64,000 nucleotides of DNA from Labrys sedimenti (GCF_034424805.1 NZ_JAXOUF010000003.1:434001-498000), one strand, 5' to 3'. Shown: positions 25,135-33,884, numbered from the stretch's first letter. Numbers and translations are program-made. The notes: a model not told the origin generated them from the letters alone.

Positions 25135-25587
25135 TCACTTCTTCGCGGACGGATCCCAAGTGTCGTGAAATCCTGTTGCCGACGGCAGTGTCCAGTCTTC
25201 CAGTCTGAGCCGCGGAATTCGACTGAATGCGCCCACACTATTCGACACCAGAGTTAGCGATCGGGCGATGGCTTGCCCGGCGATCAGCAGGTCATAGGGC
25301 CCGATCGGCGTTCCAGCCATAGCCAGAGCAGCCCTGATATCGCCGGCTTCGCGGGCATCGCCGTCATCGAGGTCGAGAACCTCGAAATCACGCTTGATCA
25401 GACGGATGACCTCGAGATTGCGCTCGAGCTTCTGGCTGCGATAGGCGCCGTAATAGAGTTCATGCAGGACGATGGTGGAGAGGGCAATCTCACCCGGCTT
25501 GCACGCCAGTATGCGATCGAGCAGCGGACGTGAACGCTGTTTCTTGAGAGCAATGATCGCGTTTGTGTCGATGAGGTAGCGGATCAT
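25135..25587 (-). CDS. vapC: VapC-type PIN-domain toxin ribonuclease
   Basis: 150 residues. The PIN fold's first acidic residue is in YLIDTNAIIALKK (D7). Other expected acidic positions lie in LSTIVLHELYYGAY (E near 43) and in the AGTPIGPYDLLIAGQA region (D near 105). VapC toxins cleave tRNA or rRNA in a metal-dependent way and are neutralised by VapB. The start overlaps the end of the antitoxin gene by four bases (ATGA). The C-terminus (about 25 residues after the last conserved helix) is somewhat long. Confidence 0.9.
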   Translation of the reverse strand: MIRYLIDTNAIIALKKQRSRPLLDRILACKPGEIALSTIVLHELYYGAYRSQKLERNLEVIRLIKRDFEVLDLDDGDAREAGDIRAALAMAGTPIGPYDLLIAGQAIARSLTLVSNSVGAFSRIPRLRLEDWTLPSATGFHDTWDPSAKK

Positions 25588-25847
25588 TCGAAGAACTCGT
25601 CAAGTCCGGGCAGATCCGGTGTCGCCGGCTGCTCGCGGCCTTCGGCCAGAAAATCTCCGCTGAAACCAAGTTCGAGAGCCGCGCGCAGGGAGGCCCAGCT
25701 CTGGGCAGGGCCAGCACGGGGGCGAAGTATGAGAGCATCCCCCTCCCGGATGACCTCGACCTCCTCGACCTGGAAGCGGAATTCCTTCGGCAGGCGGACC
25801 GCTTGGGAATTCCCGGAACGAAAGACCTTGGCGTAGTGAGGCATCAT
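25584..25847 (-). CDS. vapB: VapB-type antitoxin (AbrB/MazE-like DNA-binding)
   Basis: 87 residues from the ATG at 25847, where GGA lies a few bases upstream; another in-frame ATG at 25859 would abut the operator. The N-terminal swapped-hairpin DNA-binding domain has the family hallmark AKVFRSGNSQAVRLPKEFRF. The C-terminal tail (PDLPGLDEFFE) is the acidic toxin-blocking segment. Together with VapC it should bind the palindrome immediately upstream and repress its own operon. The pair probably arrived by transfer, as is usual for these modules. Confidence 0.9.
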   Translation of the reverse strand: MMPHYAKVFRSGNSQAVRLPKEFRFQVEEVEVIREGDALILRPRAGPAQSWASLRAALELGFSGDFLAEGREQPATPDLPGLDEFFE

Positions 25848-25859
25848 CGATTCCGTCAT

Positions 25860-25889
25860 GGATGTATATACTCTATTGTATATACATCC
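25860..25889. promoter_or_regulatory. vapBC operator: 11-bp perfect inverted repeat
   Basis: GGATGTATATA and TATATACATCC are exact inverted copies separated by 8 bp, directly upstream of vapB. The A+T-rich arms also contain -10-like TATATA. Position and symmetry fit autoregulation by the VapBC complex. It lies only 13 bp beyond the end of the neighbouring LivF-type gene. Confidence 0.75.
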
Positions 25890-25901
25890 ATTCGGTCTCG
25901 G

Positions 25902-26606
25902 CTACAACGCCAGGTATTCCGTCTGCACGGCGCTGTCGGCTTCCAAGGCGGCCATGGTGCCGGAATAGCGGATCATGCCGCTCTCGATGACATAGGCGCG
26001 ATCGGCGATCAGGCGGGCGAAATGCAGGTTCTGCTCGGAGAGCAGGATCGACAGCCCTTCCTGCTTGAGGCGCAGGATGGCGCGTGCCATGTCCTCGACG
26101 ATCTTGGGCGCGAGGCCCTCTGAAGGCTCGTCCAGCAGCACGATCGCGGGATTGCCCATCAGCGTGCGGGCAATGGTCAGCATCTGCTGTTCGCCGCCAC
26201 TCATCCGTCCGCCGAGCCGGCCGGGCATGGCGGCGAGATTGGGGAAGAGCTCGTGGAGCCGTTCCGGCGTCCAGGGTTTCAGGTCCTGGCGCGGCGGTCG
26301 GCGGCCGACTTCCAGGTTCTCTCTGACCGTCAGGTCGGTGAAGACGCGGCGATCCTCCGGCACATAGCCGATGCCGCGGCGGGCGATCTCGTAGACCGGC
26401 AGGCGGATGATGTCGGCGCCGTCGAAGCGGATGGCGCCGCGCCGGTCGGCGACCAGGCCGATGATGGAGCGGAAGGTGGTGGATTTGCCGGCGCCGTTGC
26501 GGCCGAGCAGGGCGACGACCTCGCCGGGCCCGATCTCGAGGCAGACCTGGTGCAGGATATGGGCGGGGCCGTAGAAACTGTCGAGGCCGGCGATTTCCAG
26601 CTTCAT
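25902..26606 (-). CDS. HAAT-type ABC transporter ATPase (LivF class)
   Basis: 234 residues, typical of LivF. Walker A GRNGAGKST, signature MSGGEQQM, Walker B VLLDEPSEGLAP and the degenerate H-loop LSEQN characteristic of LivF are present, as is YVPEDRRVFTDLTVREN. Last gene of the operon that begins with the binding protein at 30621. The start overlaps the LivG-class stop (ATGA). Confidence 0.93.
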   Translation of the reverse strand: MKLEIAGLDSFYGPAHILHQVCLEIGPGEVVALLGRNGAGKSTTFRSIIGLVADRRGAIRFDGADIIRLPVYEIARRGIGYVPEDRRVFTDLTVRENLEVGRRPPRQDLKPWTPERLHELFPNLAAMPGRLGGRMSGGEQQMLTIARTLMGNPAIVLLDEPSEGLAPKIVEDMARAILRLKQEGLSILLSEQNLHFARLIADRAYVIESGMIRYSGTMAALEADSAVQTEYLAL

Positions 26607-27391
26607 GGGGCGGGCTCCTGCGCATGGATTGCAGCAGGCGCGAAGACCGTGCCGTCGCCGAGATAGACGGCGCGCACCTGCGGGTCGTTGCGGACGGTCT
26701 CGGCATCGCCGGCGGCGATCAGGCGGCCGCGGTCGAGCACGAGGAGCCTGTCGGCATGCTCGAACACCACATCCATGTCATGCTCGGTGAACAGGATGCC
26801 GATGCCGCGCTGGCGGGCGATGCCGGCCGCCAGGGCCATCATGGCGATGCGTGCACCGGGTGCCATGCCGGCCGTCGGCTCGTCCATCAAGAGGAGGAGC
26901 GGCTCATTGGAGAGCGCCACCGCCAGCTCCAGCCGCTTGAGATCGCCATAGGCGAGCTCGCCGCAGGGATGGTCGGCCAGGGCGCCGATGCCGACGAGGT
27001 CGAGCAGGGCCTTGGCTTCCGTCCGCTTGTAGCGATCGAGGCGCGCGAAGCGGCGCCAGATCATGCCGTCATGGCTCGCCAGGGCCACCTGCAGGTTCTC
27101 GATCACGCGCATCGAGGCAAAGGTGGCAGTGATCTGGAAGGTACGCCCGACGCCCAGGCCGCAGATCGCGGCGGGCCGCATGCCGGCCGTCTCGCGGCCG
27201 AACAGGCGGATGGAGCCGCGATCGGGTTTGATCTGCCCGTGGATCATGTTGAAGCAGGTACTCTTGCCAGCGCCATTGGGACCGATCAGCGCCACCATCT
27301 CGCCCGCCGCGACCGTGAGCGAAACGTCCTTCACCGCTTCAACGCCACCATAGGTCTTGGCGAGCCCCTGCACCTCCAGCAGCACCGTCAT
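26603..27391 (-). CDS. HAAT-type ABC transporter ATPase (LivG class)
   Basis: 262 residues from the ATG at 27391 (MTVLLEVQGLAKTYGG), which overlaps the permease stop as ATGA; the frame is open further upstream but that part is a shadow of the permease gene. Walker A GPNGAGKST, signature region CGELAYGDLKRLELA, Walker B LLLLMDEPTAGM and H-loop TEHDMDVVF are intact. It forms a heterodimer with the LivF-class protein to drive uptake of an amino acid, amide or related compound. Confidence 0.94.
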   Translation of the reverse strand: MTVLLEVQGLAKTYGGVEAVKDVSLTVAAGEMVALIGPNGAGKSTCFNMIHGQIKPDRGSIRLFGRETAGMRPAAICGLGVGRTFQITATFASMRVIENLQVALASHDGMIWRRFARLDRYKRTEAKALLDLVGIGALADHPCGELAYGDLKRLELAVALSNEPLLLLMDEPTAGMAPGARIAMMALAAGIARQRGIGILFTEHDMDVVFEHADRLLVLDRGRLIAAGDAETVRNDPQVRAVYLGDGTVFAPAAIHAQEPAP

Positions 27392-29229
27392 GGCCGGTTC
27401 TCCTTTCGGGGCAGGAGATCGCGCAGGCCCGCCAGTCCGCGCGGCAGCGCCACCACGACCGCGACGATGAACAGGCCGATGGCGAGCTTGGAATAGTCGG
27501 TCGCGCTCATCAGCCAGATCGACAGCGTCTTGAACACGCCGGCGCCGAGCACGGCGCCGGAAACACTGCCCATGCCGCCGAGCAGCACCATTACCAGCCC
27601 ATCGACCGAGGTGGTGACGCCGAAGGCATCGGGAAATACGCTGCCCTTCAGGAAGGCAAACAGGGCGCCGGAGACGCCGGCCAGCAGGCCCGCCAATACG
27701 AAAGCGGCCCATTGCACCGGCGCCTTCGCGATGCCGACTGCTTCGGCACGCAGGTCGGAATCGCGTACGGCCCGCAGCATGAAGCCGAAGGGCGCGAAGG
27801 TGGCGAGCCTGAGCAGGCCGACACCCAGCAGGGCGACGACCAATGTCAGTTCATAGAAGGCCCAGGGCTTGGCAGCCCATTTCGCCGGCCATACGCTCAA
27901 GATGCCATTGTCGCCGCCGGTGAAGTCGACCCATTGCGAGGCGATAGACCAGCAGATCTGCGCGAAGGCGAGGCTGAGCATGGCGAGATAGACGCCCGAG
28001 AGCCGGACGGCGAAGCCGGCGAAGAGCATGGCTCCCGCCAGCGCCAGAAGGGGCGCGGCCAGCAGCACGGTTTCCATCGGCCAGCCCAGCATCGTTGTCA
28101 GCAGGGCAGCGCCATAGCTGCCCAGGCCGAAAAAGGCGGCATGGCCGAAGGAGACGAGGCCGCCGACCGAGACCAGGAACTGCAGGCTGGCGGCAAAGAG
28201 CACGAAGATCAGGATCTCGCTGCCCACCGACAGCACATAGGGGCTGGCACCGAGCGGAAGCAGGGCGGCAAGCGCGATGGCTGCGGCTGTGAGCAGGCGT
28301 CCGGATATTCGCATGGGCTGCCAGGGCTGCGTCGTCAGGCCCAGGGGCGGGCGCTGCGGGTTCGTCGGCTTGCCGAACAGGCCCCAGGGCCTGACCACCA
28401 GCACCACCGCCATCACCAGGAAGATCAATACGATCGAGATCTTGGGGAAGGCGAGGATACCGAAGGCGTTGAGCTCGGAAATCAGGATGGCGGCGACGAG
28501 CGCCCCGACGATAGAGCCGAGCCCGCCGGTGACCACGATGATGAAGGCCTCGACGATGATGGCGAGGTCCATCTGGTGGGTGACGGCGTCGCGCGGGATC
28601 TGCAGGGCTCCGCCGAGCGCGGCGAGACCGACGCCCAGCATGAACACGCCGGTGAACAGCCATTTCTGGTTGACGCCGAGGGCGGCGACCATGTCGCGGT
28701 CCTCAGTGGCGGCGCGCACCAGGATGCCCCAGCGGGTGCGGTTGAGCAGCAGCCAGATCAGGCCGAGGACCAAAGGCGACATGGCGATGAGGAAGAGGTC
28801 ATAGGCGGGGATCGCCTTGCCCGCGATCTCGACCGCGCCCTTCAAGCCCGGTGCGCGTGGCCCCAGCAGATCATCGGCGCCGAAGACGATCACCACGAGG
28901 TCCTGCACCACCAGGGTGACGCCGAAGGTGGCGAGCAGTTGAAACAGCTCCGGCGCCCGGTAGATCCGCCGAAGCAGCGTCATCTCCAGCAGCCCGCCCA
29001 TCACCGCCACGATCGCCACGGCGGCCGGCAAAGCCAGCCAGAAGCCGAGCGGGCCGGACCAGGCATTGGCGAGCGTACAGGCGACATAGGCGCCGAGCAT
29101 GTAGAAGGCGCCATGGGCGAAATTGACGATGCGGGTCACGCCGAAAATCAGCGAGAGGCCCGACGCGACCAGGAACAGCGAGGCGGCCCCGGCCAGGCCG
29201 CTCAGGAATTGGGCGATGATGGTTCCCAC
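27388..29229 (-). CDS. Fused HAAT permease (LivH and LivM in one chain)
   Basis: 613 residues from a GTG at 29229 with GAGG upstream; reading further up to an ATG at 29271 would translate the neighbouring repeat element. Residues 1-290 are LivH-like (SLIFGVTRIVNFAHGAFYMLGA, and LGVNQKWLFTGVFMLGVGLAALGGA). Residues 310-613 are LivM-like (GLVSFGHAAFFGLGSYGAALL, VYLAMLSLAFAQI, AVGIAKAPVQWAAFVLAG). Usually these are two genes. Here they form a single polypeptide with a short linker around RPWGLFGKPTNPQRPP. The second HAAT system at 49-51 kb keeps them separate. Confidence 0.92.
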   Translation of the reverse strand: MGTIIAQFLSGLAGAASLFLVASGLSLIFGVTRIVNFAHGAFYMLGAYVACTLANAWSGPLGFWLALPAAVAIVAVMGGLLEMTLLRRIYRAPELFQLLATFGVTLVVQDLVVIVFGADDLLGPRAPGLKGAVEIAGKAIPAYDLFLIAMSPLVLGLIWLLLNRTRWGILVRAATEDRDMVAALGVNQKWLFTGVFMLGVGLAALGGALQIPRDAVTHQMDLAIIVEAFIIVVTGGLGSIVGALVAAILISELNAFGILAFPKISIVLIFLVMAVVLVVRPWGLFGKPTNPQRPPLGLTTQPWQPMRISGRLLTAAAIALAALLPLGASPYVLSVGSEILIFVLFAASLQFLVSVGGLVSFGHAAFFGLGSYGAALLTTMLGWPMETVLLAAPLLALAGAMLFAGFAVRLSGVYLAMLSLAFAQICWSIASQWVDFTGGDNGILSVWPAKWAAKPWAFYELTLVVALLGVGLLRLATFAPFGFMLRAVRDSDLRAEAVGIAKAPVQWAAFVLAGLLAGVSGALFAFLKGSVFPDAFGVTTSVDGLVMVLLGGMGSVSGAVLGAGVFKTLSIWLMSATDYSKLAIGLFIVAVVVALPRGLAGLRDLLPRKENRP

Positions 29230-29247
29230 GAAGACCTCGGTGTTGGG

Positions 29248-29378
29248 GTCATCCCGGACGCATTGCAGCACGCAGTACTGCGATGCAGATCCGGGACCGT
29301 GAGCAGACTGAGGCTCAATCTCAACGCGGTCCCGCGTCTGCGGCGCAGCATTACATGCTGCACCGCGCGCAGGATGAC
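29248..29378. repeat. Dispersed palindromic repeat, copy 1
   Basis: Begins GTCATCCCGGACGC and ends with CGCAGGATGAC. The two halves are imperfect inverted copies (TGCAGCACGCAGT facing GCAGCATTACATGCTGCA). A second copy in the same orientation lies at 56012-56143. It occupies the gap between binding-protein and permease genes and ends 18 bp before the permease GTG start. Confidence 0.85.
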
Positions 29379-29415
29379 TGGGATATGTCGTTCCGGCGTG
29401 CTGGGCATGTCCACT

Positions 29416-30621
29416 CTACTGGGCCGGCCGCATGCCCTTCACCGTGACGTCATCCGGCAGATAGTCCTTGCCGTCGCGATAGACGAAATCGGTCATCACG
29501 CCGTTGCCGTCCGCGACCCCCGTCTTGCCGACGAAGGCGCCCATGGTGGATTGATGGTCGATGGCACGGAAGCTGATCGGCCCGAACGGGGTCTCCAGCG
29601 GCAGGCCTTCCGCCGCCTTGACCAGGGCGGCGGTGTCCGTCGACCCGGCCTTGGCCAGGATGGCGGCGGCAGCCTTCATAGTGACGTAGCCGACGATCGA
29701 GCCGAGGCGCGGATAGTCGTTGTACTTGGCCTGGTAGGCCTTGAGGAAGGCGTCATGAGCCGGTGTCTTCACTGCGTTCCAGGGATAGCCGGTGACGATC
29801 CAGCCTGTCGGCGCCTCGTCCTTGAGGGGGGCGAGATATTCGGGCTCGCCGGTGAGGAAGCTCACCACGGCCCGGTCCTTGAACAGGCCCCGGGTCGAGC
29901 CCTCGCGCACGAACTTCACGAGATCGCCGCCGAAGGTAACGTTGAGGATGGCATCCGGCTTGGTGGCGAGCAGGGCCTCCACCACCGGACCGGCATCGAT
30001 CTTGCCCTGGGTCGGCCATTGCTCGCCCACCCATTTCACGTCGGGGCGCTTGGCGCTGAGGATCTGCTTGAACACGGCGACGGCCGACTGGCCATATTCG
30101 TAGTTGGGCGCCACCGTGGCCCAGTTCTTGGCCGGCAGCTTGGCGGCTTCCTCCGCCAGCATCGCCGCCTGCATGTAGTTGGAGGGGCGCAGGCGGAAGG
30201 TCTGGGCATTGCCTTTCGACCAGGTGATGGCGTCCGTCAGCGGCTCGGCCGCCAGGAACATCACGTCCTTCTGCTTGGCGAAGTCGGAGACGGCGAGGCC
30301 GACATTGGAGAAGAAGGTGCCCATCAGCATGACCGCGCCGTCGCTCGAGGTGAGCTCGTTGGCGGCGGTGATGGCGCTGGCGGGCTTGCCGCCATCATCC
30401 TTGGAGATCACTTCCAGCGGCTTGCCGCTGACGCCGCCGGCGGCGTTGATCTCCTCCAGCGCGAGCTGCCAGCCCTTGCGGTAGGGTTCGGTGAAGGCGG
30501 GCAGGCCGGAATAGGAGTTGATCTCGCCGATCTTGATGCTGTCGGCCGCATACGAAGGAAGGGCCGCGAACAAGGTCACGGCGACGGTGCCCGCGAGGGC
30601 CAGTCGAGACAAGATCCGCAT
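29416..30621 (-). CDS. HAAT-type ABC transporter substrate-binding protein (LivJ-like)
   Basis: 401 residues. Signal peptide 1-25 (ending PSYA-A), then KIGEINSYSGLPAF, GWQLALEEINAAGGVSGKPL and the KDDGG block of the Leu/Ile/Val-binding family. First gene of the operon with the fused permease and two ATPases. It differs considerably from the second HAAT binding protein in this window, so the ligands are probably different. The ligand is likely an amino acid, amide, urea-like or aromatic compound; sequence alone does not decide. Confidence 0.93.
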   Translation of the reverse strand: MRILSRLALAGTVAVTLFAALPSYAADSIKIGEINSYSGLPAFTEPYRKGWQLALEEINAAGGVSGKPLEVISKDDGGKPASAITAANELTSSDGAVMLMGTFFSNVGLAVSDFAKQKDVMFLAAEPLTDAITWSKGNAQTFRLRPSNYMQAAMLAEEAAKLPAKNWATVAPNYEYGQSAVAVFKQILSAKRPDVKWVGEQWPTQGKIDAGPVVEALLATKPDAILNVTFGGDLVKFVREGSTRGLFKDRAVVSFLTGEPEYLAPLKDEAPTGWIVTGYPWNAVKTPAHDAFLKAYQAKYNDYPRLGSIVGYVTMKAAAAILAKAGSTDTAALVKAAEGLPLETPFGPISFRAIDHQSTMGAFVGKTGVADGNGVMTDFVYRDGKDYLPDDVTVKGMRPAQ

Positions 30622-30874
30622 TCAGGGTCTCCGCTCTGGATGTTGGAGGCTTTATGATTCTTGGACTGTGTCGGCTCGCGTCCTCCCGGTCCAGCGTCAA
30701 GGTCGTTGGGGGAGGGCGCAAACCGCCGCAGGCAGGCTGAAACGGCGGAATATCGTTCGTATACAAATGAGTTTCCGCCGAGGACAGCGGCGCTGTCAAG
30801 CGTCCTTCTCATGGGAGTTGAGCTCGACGGGAAAAAGGGCAAGGCTGATCCCAGCTATTACAGGGAGAACCTGA

Positions 30875-32065
30875 ATGGATCGGCGGCGATTGGCACCTGA
30901 AATGTCCGGGAGTTCAATAGCGACATTCGCCGTGGTCTTCTTGGTCTACGCTCTGGGAGCCTGGATCCCTTTGCCAGGTCTCGATGCTGAAAAACTGGCC
31001 TCCATGACGTCATTTTCACTTGATCCCTCGATGGCCAGATTCTCGATTTTTTCTCTCGGCCTTGTGCCGCTGTTCACGGTTTTGGCTCACGCCGAAATCG
31101 CCAAGCTGTTATTTCCACGGCTGGTGCGATGGCAGGAGGCCTCCAGCCGCAATGCAAGTCGATGGAACGACGTCCTGCATATTTCAACGCTCGTTCTGAC
31201 CGCGGTGCAGGGATATGGCATTATGGTTGGCCTGCGGGCCGTGGGGGTGGTCGACGATACCGACGCAATCGCGGTTCCGGTGAGCCTTGCAACCTTCGTC
31301 GGCAGCACGGCCTTGCTGATTTGGTTGGTCGATCGTCTCCGATTGCCGGGGCTGGGCAACGGCTTCTGGTTCCTTTGGCTGGCGCCCCTTGTTGGGGCAC
31401 TTCCGGCAACGTTTCTTCAGCAGGTCGACCTTATCCGAACCGGAGGAATGGCACCCTCCATGATGCTGTTCGGTCTGGTCTATGCCTTGGTGGCAGCCCT
31501 GTTGGCCGTTACAGCAACGTTGATCGTGATCCAAGCGCCCAAGACGAATGAAGCGTCCCAAGCCAGGCAAAAGGATCGAGCGGAAACGCAAAGGATACTG
31601 GCAGCGGTGATTTGGCCACCGTTTCTCGCCAGCATAGCTGCCGGATATTTGATCCTCCTCTACCCGCTGGTCTGGCCGGCGGAGGGAGGAGATTTGTCAG
31701 GAGCGATCGCCGTCAGTCACATCGTCGCGACGGCTCTGCTCCTTCCTTTGTTCAGCTACCTCTATGGGCGCCAGCGCACGGACATCCATGGTGCTGTCTC
31801 CGATGCGCGTGATGATGAAAGCACAAGGCTACTCTTTCACTACGGCCTGGCAGGGCTTCTCCAATCCGCACTTTGCGCCGGCATCGGGCTCCTTGTCTGG
31901 ATATATCCTGTTTTCGGCTCTTGGAGTGGCGCACAATTGATCGCAGTCGTGGCCGTGACGATGTCGCTTGCGTCCTGTTGGAGATCCGGATCGGGATCGC
32001 TGCCACCGGGGGCTGTCGTGCCGGTCGCACTGCGCACCACTGGCTCGGCGCCCAGCGCCGGTTAG
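30875..32065 (+). CDS. Divergent SecY-family membrane protein, isolated
   Basis: 396 residues, about ten membrane segments, ATG preceded by GGGAG. The N-terminal half aligns by eye to SecY: LGAWIPLPGLDAEKL (27-41) corresponds to SecY helix 1 end and loop; SIFSLGLVPLF (57-67) to helix 2; STLVLTAVQGYGIMVGL to helix 3; and LIWLVDRLRLPGLGNG to helix 4 with its GxGNG turn. The long basic cytosolic loops that bind SecA and ribosomes are short or absent, and there are no other sec or ribosomal protein genes nearby. Probable SecY paralogue with a changed role, perhaps a specialised export or insertion pore. GC content is lower than that of its neighbours. Its stop overlaps that of the convergent XRE-cupin gene. 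Confidence 0.65.
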   Translation: MDRRRLAPEMSGSSIATFAVVFLVYALGAWIPLPGLDAEKLASMTSFSLDPSMARFSIFSLGLVPLFTVLAHAEIAKLLFPRLVRWQEASSRNASRWNDVLHISTLVLTAVQGYGIMVGLRAVGVVDDTDAIAVPVSLATFVGSTALLIWLVDRLRLPGLGNGFWFLWLAPLVGALPATFLQQVDLIRTGGMAPSMMLFGLVYALVAALLAVTATLIVIQAPKTNEASQARQKDRAETQRILAAVIWPPFLASIAAGYLILLYPLVWPAEGGDLSGAIAVSHIVATALLLPLFSYLYGRQRTDIHGAVSDARDDESTRLLFHYGLAGLLQSALCAGIGLLVWIYPVFGSWSGAQLIAVVAVTMSLASCWRSGSGSLPPGAVVPVALRTTGSAPSAG

Positions 32066-32865
32066 ACCTCATCCTTTGCGTAGGAGATGATCGACAGGAA
32101 GCGGATCGGCAATTGCCGCATCTCGTCGGGGCCGTGCGGGGCATCGGCGTCGAAGAACAGGCTGTCGCCGGGCGTGAGGTGGTAGAGCTTGTCGGCGTGG
32201 CGGTAGACCACCTCGCCCTCCAGCATGTAGATGAACTCCAGGCCCGAATGCTGGAACAGCGGGAAGACGTCGGACTCTTCCGTCAGCGTGATGACATAGG
32301 GTTCGACCACCACGCGGCCGGTATTGCCGGCATTGTGGCCGAGCAGGCGATATTGATGGCCGGCGCGCGTACCGCGCCGCTCGATCAGGAGACCCTCACC
32401 CGCCTTGACGAACACCGCCTCGCGCCGTTCCTCGAAGCGCCGGAAGAAGGCGGTCACGGGAACGCCGAGGGCGCGTGACAGGGTCTGCAGCGTGGTGAGC
32501 GAGGGCGAGGTCACGCCATTCTCGATCTTGGAGAGCATGCCGAGCGACAGACCCGTCGCGGCAGCAAGATCGGCGACGGTGATGCCCAGCTTGTTGCGAA
32601 AGGAACGAACCTCACGTCCGATCGCCACTTCCAGAATATTGTCACGGGCACCGCCGAGCGCATGCGGGTCCTGGCCGGGGAAGGCAGAGGCAGGCGGCAG
32701 TTCGCGGGTGGGGAAAGCATCCGAGAACAGGCCTTCACCGTCGTCGGGATCGATTGGATCGGCATAACGAGGCCCTAATGTCGGGGCAATGACCGTCTGG
32801 CCTCCACGCCCGGCGGCGGGCGTCGGCACTGTCCTGACAGCTGGTGTAACCACCCGCTTCGTCAT
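32062..32865 (-). CDS. XRE family regulator with C-terminal cupin sensor domain
   Basis: 267 residues from the ATG at 32865, which has AAGGA upstream. A proline-rich N-terminal tail of about 70 residues precedes the helix-turn-helix (GITVADLAAATGLSLGMLSK, about 92-111). A cupin_2 domain occupies the C-terminal 90 residues (FQHSGLEFIYMLEGEVVYRH, LTPGDSLFFDADAPHGP). Regulators of this build often control uptake and catabolism of amines and amino acids (PuuR-like). It stands upstream and divergent from the permease/glx/glnT series, for which it is the best candidate regulator. Confidence 0.9.
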   Translation of the reverse strand: MTKRVVTPAVRTVPTPAAGRGGQTVIAPTLGPRYADPIDPDDGEGLFSDAFPTRELPPASAFPGQDPHALGGARDNILEVAIGREVRSFRNKLGITVADLAAATGLSLGMLSKIENGVTSPSLTTLQTLSRALGVPVTAFFRRFEERREAVFVKAGEGLLIERRGTRAGHQYRLLGHNAGNTGRVVVEPYVITLTEESDVFPLFQHSGLEFIYMLEGEVVYRHADKLYHLTPGDSLFFDADAPHGPDEMRQLPIRFLSIISYAKDEV

Positions 32866-33581
32866 GCTCGTTCCTTTCACGTCCCTGCGGAGAGTCTGGC
32901 GCGTCCGGCGCTTTCTCCCCACTCATTCCCGTTTGCCTCGCACCCGGAAGGTCTGAATTCCAAGACCGCGGCCGGCTTTAGAAAAAACACGCTCTCCCGT
33001 AACGAGAGGAGAGTCGTTCCCGCTCGTGTGAAGGCAACCCAGTTGCGGTTGCCCAGCTGTGCGACGGCCAACTCCCCGGCTGCATTGGGCTGACGCTTGA
33101 AAAATATCGTGCGGCCCACCGAGCGACAAGCTGGATGCCGCCCGTTATCCCGCCAATATGGCGACCACCGGCCGGGATTCCAGACAAGAAGCTGCGATTT
33201 TGGATGGGGGAGACGGTCGAATTGCATTTTTCGCCCGGCAGCGCCGCGTGTTTTGCCAGGCGCACGGGATCGTTGGGCGAATCGCCGCCCGCCTTCCGGC
33301 ATCGTCTGCGCACACGCAAACTGCAGTGGACCCTCATGCCCGCCTCCTGCTCCAGGTGATCTTGCTGCGGGTCTTCCTGAAGTGCAAGAATTTTTCCGAG
33401 CATTAAACGTTCAGAAAAATGGCGTGAATCTGCCAAAGAATGTCGCGAATGCGAAGTTTCTTGTCAGACAAGCGCTTGACAGGGGCCGCGCAACGGGCGC
33501 AGACTTTCCTGGCATAAAAACAAATTGCCTCTCAGTAACAAAAGCGAACCCGCAAGAGGCTGTATTCGGGAGGAAATATCT
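32866..33581. other. 716-bp intergenic region, no supported gene
   Basis: This is one of the two longest non-coding gaps. Frames up to about 150 codons exist on both strands but lack ribosome sites, family similarity and natural composition, so I do not call them; they could be gene remnants. The last 150 bp before the small membrane protein gene are promoter-like: a perfect palindrome CTTGTC-A-GACAAG at 33460-33472, TTGACA at 33476-33481, and the motif at 33509-33528 that is repeated upstream of glxB. Confidence 0.5.
33509..33528 (+). promoter_or_regulatory. Shared promoter-region motif, copy 1 (CTGGC-N8-AAATTGC)
   Basis: CTGGC, eight bases, AAATTGC, located 54 bp before the first small membrane protein gene. 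The same two words with the same spacing occur 38 bp before glxB (37090-37109). The spacing is four bases too long for a sigma-54 promoter. Probably part of a common promoter or activator site. Confidence 0.4.
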
Positions 33582-33875
33582 ATGACACCGGGATCGGAAG
33601 ATCCGCGGATCGAGGTGATGTATCGCCGCGACCGCGCCTGGGCTTTCGGCGCCATCGGCGCCCTCTGGCTCATCCTGCTTTTCGTCTTCTTCAAGATCGC
33701 GCCCGACAGCGGCTCGACGGGCATCACCATTGCCCTGCTCATAGCCGGGGGCCTGGTGCTGCTGTTCAACACGGCCGCGATCATCGCGCTGCTGCGCCAC
33801 TATCACGAGGACAAGCTGCATCTTTACGGGCTCGACCTCCACTACATCGATGAAATGAAGAAGAGCAAGCGGTGA
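33582..33875 (+). CDS. Small membrane protein 1 of a transporter-linked trio
   Basis: 97 residues from the ATG at 33582 with GGGAGGAAA upstream. A polar N-terminus (PRIEVMYRRDRAWAF) leads into two hydrophobic helices (GAIGALWLILLFVFFKIA and ITIALLIAGGLVLLFNTAAI), then a charged tail with LRHYHEDKLHLYGLDLHY and KKSKR. I recognise no named family. It is the first gene of a tightly packed series ending in an APC permease (gaps of 9, 10 and -4 bp), so it is probably an accessory subunit or assembly partner of that transporter. Confidence 0.75.
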   Translation: MTPGSEDPRIEVMYRRDRAWAFGAIGALWLILLFVFFKIAPDSGSTGITIALLIAGGLVLLFNTAAIIALLRHYHEDKLHLYGLDLHYIDEMKKSKR

Positions 33876-33884
33876 GGAGCTGAC

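Noticed and set aside
27712..30657. A 981-codon open frame antisense to the HAAT permease and binding-protein genes
   Set aside because: Gln/His/Gly/Asp-rich shadow of two well-supported genes; it also reads through the dispersed repeat.
32978..33436. A 152-codon minus-strand frame in the gap upstream of the transporter genes
   Set aside because: No ribosome site, no recognisable domain and shadow-like composition; at most a gene remnant.
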